Shown: positions 62,618 through 64,000 of the stretch, piece by piece | Numbering within the stretch: the first letter of the stretch is position 1 | Layout of the letters: each line of letters starts with the position of its first letter | From: CAKZNE01 sp964485405 | GTDB lineage: Bacteria; Bacteroidota; Bacteroidia; Flavobacteriales; Schleiferiaceae | Length of the DNA: 64,000 bases | Assembly (NCBI GenBank): GCA_964485405.1 | Contig: CAZAJG010000007.1 | Coordinates: 1-64,000 of the forward strand | Direction of reading: 5' to 3' | Position numbers and translations under genes: made by a program | Notes under the pieces: generated by a model | Told to the model about the DNA's origin: nothing | Seen by the model: only the letters and a program-made list of their open reading frames with translations | The model's database searches: none

Positions 62618-64000
62618 ATGAGTAAATTTAAATATAACAGGGGCAAAAGCCGACTGGTTAAATTGGATGGAAGAATACAAAGCATCCTAAAAAAAGAACC
62701 CCTGAAAAGTTTCAACTACAAGCAAATCTCTTCACTTCTTGGTATTAATGATCGCAACGAAAGACAGCGTGTGCTGCTTTTATTGCAAAACATGACGAAA
62801 GACGAAACGATTGAAGAGGCTGGTAGAGGCAAGTACAGATATAAACACAACGATAACTTTATTGTTGGTGTTGTTGATATGACCTCCAGAGGAGGCTACA
62901 TAATTTCTGAAGAGCGAGAAAAGGACACCTATGTTTCGGTAAAAAACTTAGGAGGTGCATTGCATGGAGATACGGTTAAAGTATTGATGTATGCTCAAAA
63001 GAAAAATAAGAAGCCCGAAGGGCAGATTGTAGAGGTAATAAAAAGAGATAGAACAGAATTTGTTGGCGTATTAGAGCTTTCTAAAAATCACGGTTTTGTG
63101 ATTGCAGATAGCCGGAAAATGCCGGTGGATATCTACATTCCGAAAGAATCTTTAAATGGTGCTAAAGACGGCCAAAAGGTAATTGCTAAAATGACCGACT
63201 GGCCAAAAGAGGCCAATAGTCCGTTTGGCGAAATCTTAGAAGTGCTGGGTTTACCGGGAGATCATGATGTAGAGATGCATTCCATTTTAGCGGAATATGA
63301 TCTTCCTCGTTCTTTTCCTGCAGATGTAGAGAAAGAAGCAGACAAGATCCCAGATCAGTTGGATGAAGCTGAAGTAGCGAAACGCAGAGATTTTAGAAAC
63401 ATTACCACTTTTACGATTGACCCGCATGATGCCAAAGACTTTGATGATGCCTTGTCCATACAAAAGCTGGATAACGGAAATTGGGAAGTAGGGGTGCATA
63501 TTGCTGACGTTACGCATTACATTGATGAAGAGAGTAAATTAGAAGAGGAAGCTGTAAAAAGAGCTACCTCCGTTTATTTAGTCGATCGTGTGGTTCCTAT
63601 GCTTCCTGAAAAGCTTTCCAATAAAGTATGCTCTCTTCGTCCGAATGAAGAGAAATATACCTTCTCTGCTGTTTTTGAAATGACAGATGAAGCTGAAATC
63701 AAAAAGAAGTGGTTTGGAAGAACAGCTATCAATTCAGATAGACGTTTTACCTATCAAGAGGCACAGGATATTATTGAAACCGGAAAGGGAGAGCTCTCAG
63801 ATGAAGTTCTTCTATTGGATAAAATGGCTAAAATTCTTCGCTCCGAAAGAATGCAAGAAGGAGCCATTGCTTTTGATAGCATTGAGGTTAAATTCAACCT
63901 CAACGAGGAGGCAGAACCGGTAGGTGTATACTTTAAAGAAGCAAAAGACTCCAATCATCTAATTGAGGAGTTTATGCTGCTGGCTAATCGCAGCGTTGCG
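62618..64000 (+). CDS. rnr: Ribonuclease R (partial, cut by the window end)
   Basis: 461 codons from the ATG at 62618 with no stop before the window edge; the full protein is expected at about 700-750 residues. A winged-helix-like N-terminus (about 15-80) is followed by two cold-shock domains (FIVGVVDMTSRGGYII; EFVGVLELSKNHGFV) and the RNB catalytic domain. Its metal-binding aspartates appear in TIDPHDAKDFDDALS (first Asp at residue 268). The 3'-5' exonuclease degrades structured RNA and acts in rRNA and mRNA quality control. The C-terminal S1 domain lies beyond the window. Confidence 0.95.
   Translation, partial: MSKFKYNRGKSRLVKLDGRIQSILKKEPLKSFNYKQISSLLGINDRNERQRVLLLLQNMTKDETIEEAGRGKYRYKHNDNFIVGVVDMTSRGGYIISEEREKDTYVSVKNLGGALHGDTVKVLMYAQKKNKKPEGQIVEVIKRDRTEFVGVLELSKNHGFVIADSRKMPVDIYIPKESLNGAKDGQKVIAKMTDWPKEANSPFGEILEVLGLPGDHDVEMHSILAEYDLPRSFPADVEKEADKIPDQLDEAEVAKRRDFRNITTFTIDPHDAKDFDDALSIQKLDNGNWEVGVHIADVTHYIDEESKLEEEAVKRATSVYLVDRVVPMLPEKLSNKVCSLRPNEEKYTFSAVFEMTDEAEIKKKWFGRTAINSDRRFTYQEAQDIIETGKGELSDEVLLLDKMAKILRSERMQEGAIAFDSIEVKFNLNEEAEPVGVYFKEAKDSNHLIEEFMLLANRSVA

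Overview
The window is chromosomal DNA from a member of the Bacteroidota, most likely a marine-type Flavobacteriales (Cryomorphaceae/Schleiferiaceae-like; this placement is inference). Evidence: AT-rich DNA; several secreted proteins ending in type IX secretion (T9SS) signals (type A tails at 29.9, 32.8 and 45.5 kb, a type B gliding-associated tail at 14.2 kb); a PID-CTERM-type tail; Bacteroidota -7 promoter boxes (TAnnTTTG) before many genes; and family content such as DUF5687, DUF3078, LytS/LytTR pairs and an alpha-beta fused 2-oxoacid dehydrogenase E1. No rRNA, tRNA, IS element, prophage or CRISPR array was seen.

Layout. 0.1-3.8 kb: a LytS-type sensor kinase and LytTR regulator. 3.9-15.1 kb: housekeeping and accessory genes (a MutS2-like protein without an Smr domain, a DUF819 membrane protein, an M28 peptidase, DUF6265, fused E1, a T9SS type B protein, DUF2461). 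15.2-20.1 kb: a second LytS/LytTR pair, a serine hydrolase and DUF3078. 20.2-26.6 kb: minus-strand block with a crotonase, an SCO/MORN-lipoprotein/YHYH operon, an ABM-fold protein, paaZ and a ketoacyl synthase III. 26.9-45.8 kb: secreted and surface proteins, including a 2752-residue protein with a higher-order domain repeat and a 59-residue PID-CTERM protein. 46.0-47.6 kb: four consecutive receiver-only proteins, partly degenerate. 47.6-58.6 kb: the aerobic phenylacetate cluster (paaY, J, I, an unknown gene, an ABC exporter pair, paaH, G, D, C, B, A, with paaE divergent). 58.6-62.4 kb: an ElaA-like acetyltransferase and an ECF sigma / putative anti-sigma / coiled-coil / outer-membrane-barrel operon. 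62.6 kb to the end: rnr (RNase R), cut by the window edge.

How the genes work together. PaaABCDE epoxidises phenylacetyl-CoA, PaaG isomerises the epoxide to the oxepin, PaaZ (30 kb away) opens and oxidises the ring, and PaaH and PaaJ finish the beta-oxidation-like steps. A crotonase at 20.2 kb with both catalytic glutamates could supply the PaaF hydratase. PaaI and PaaY are salvage-type enzymes. No PaaK ligase or Paa regulator is in the window. The strongest candidates for undescribed biology are the sigma-factor operon with a shared EAW-rich coiled-coil module, the receiver array, the YHYH-MORN-SCO operon and the exporter embedded in the paa cluster.
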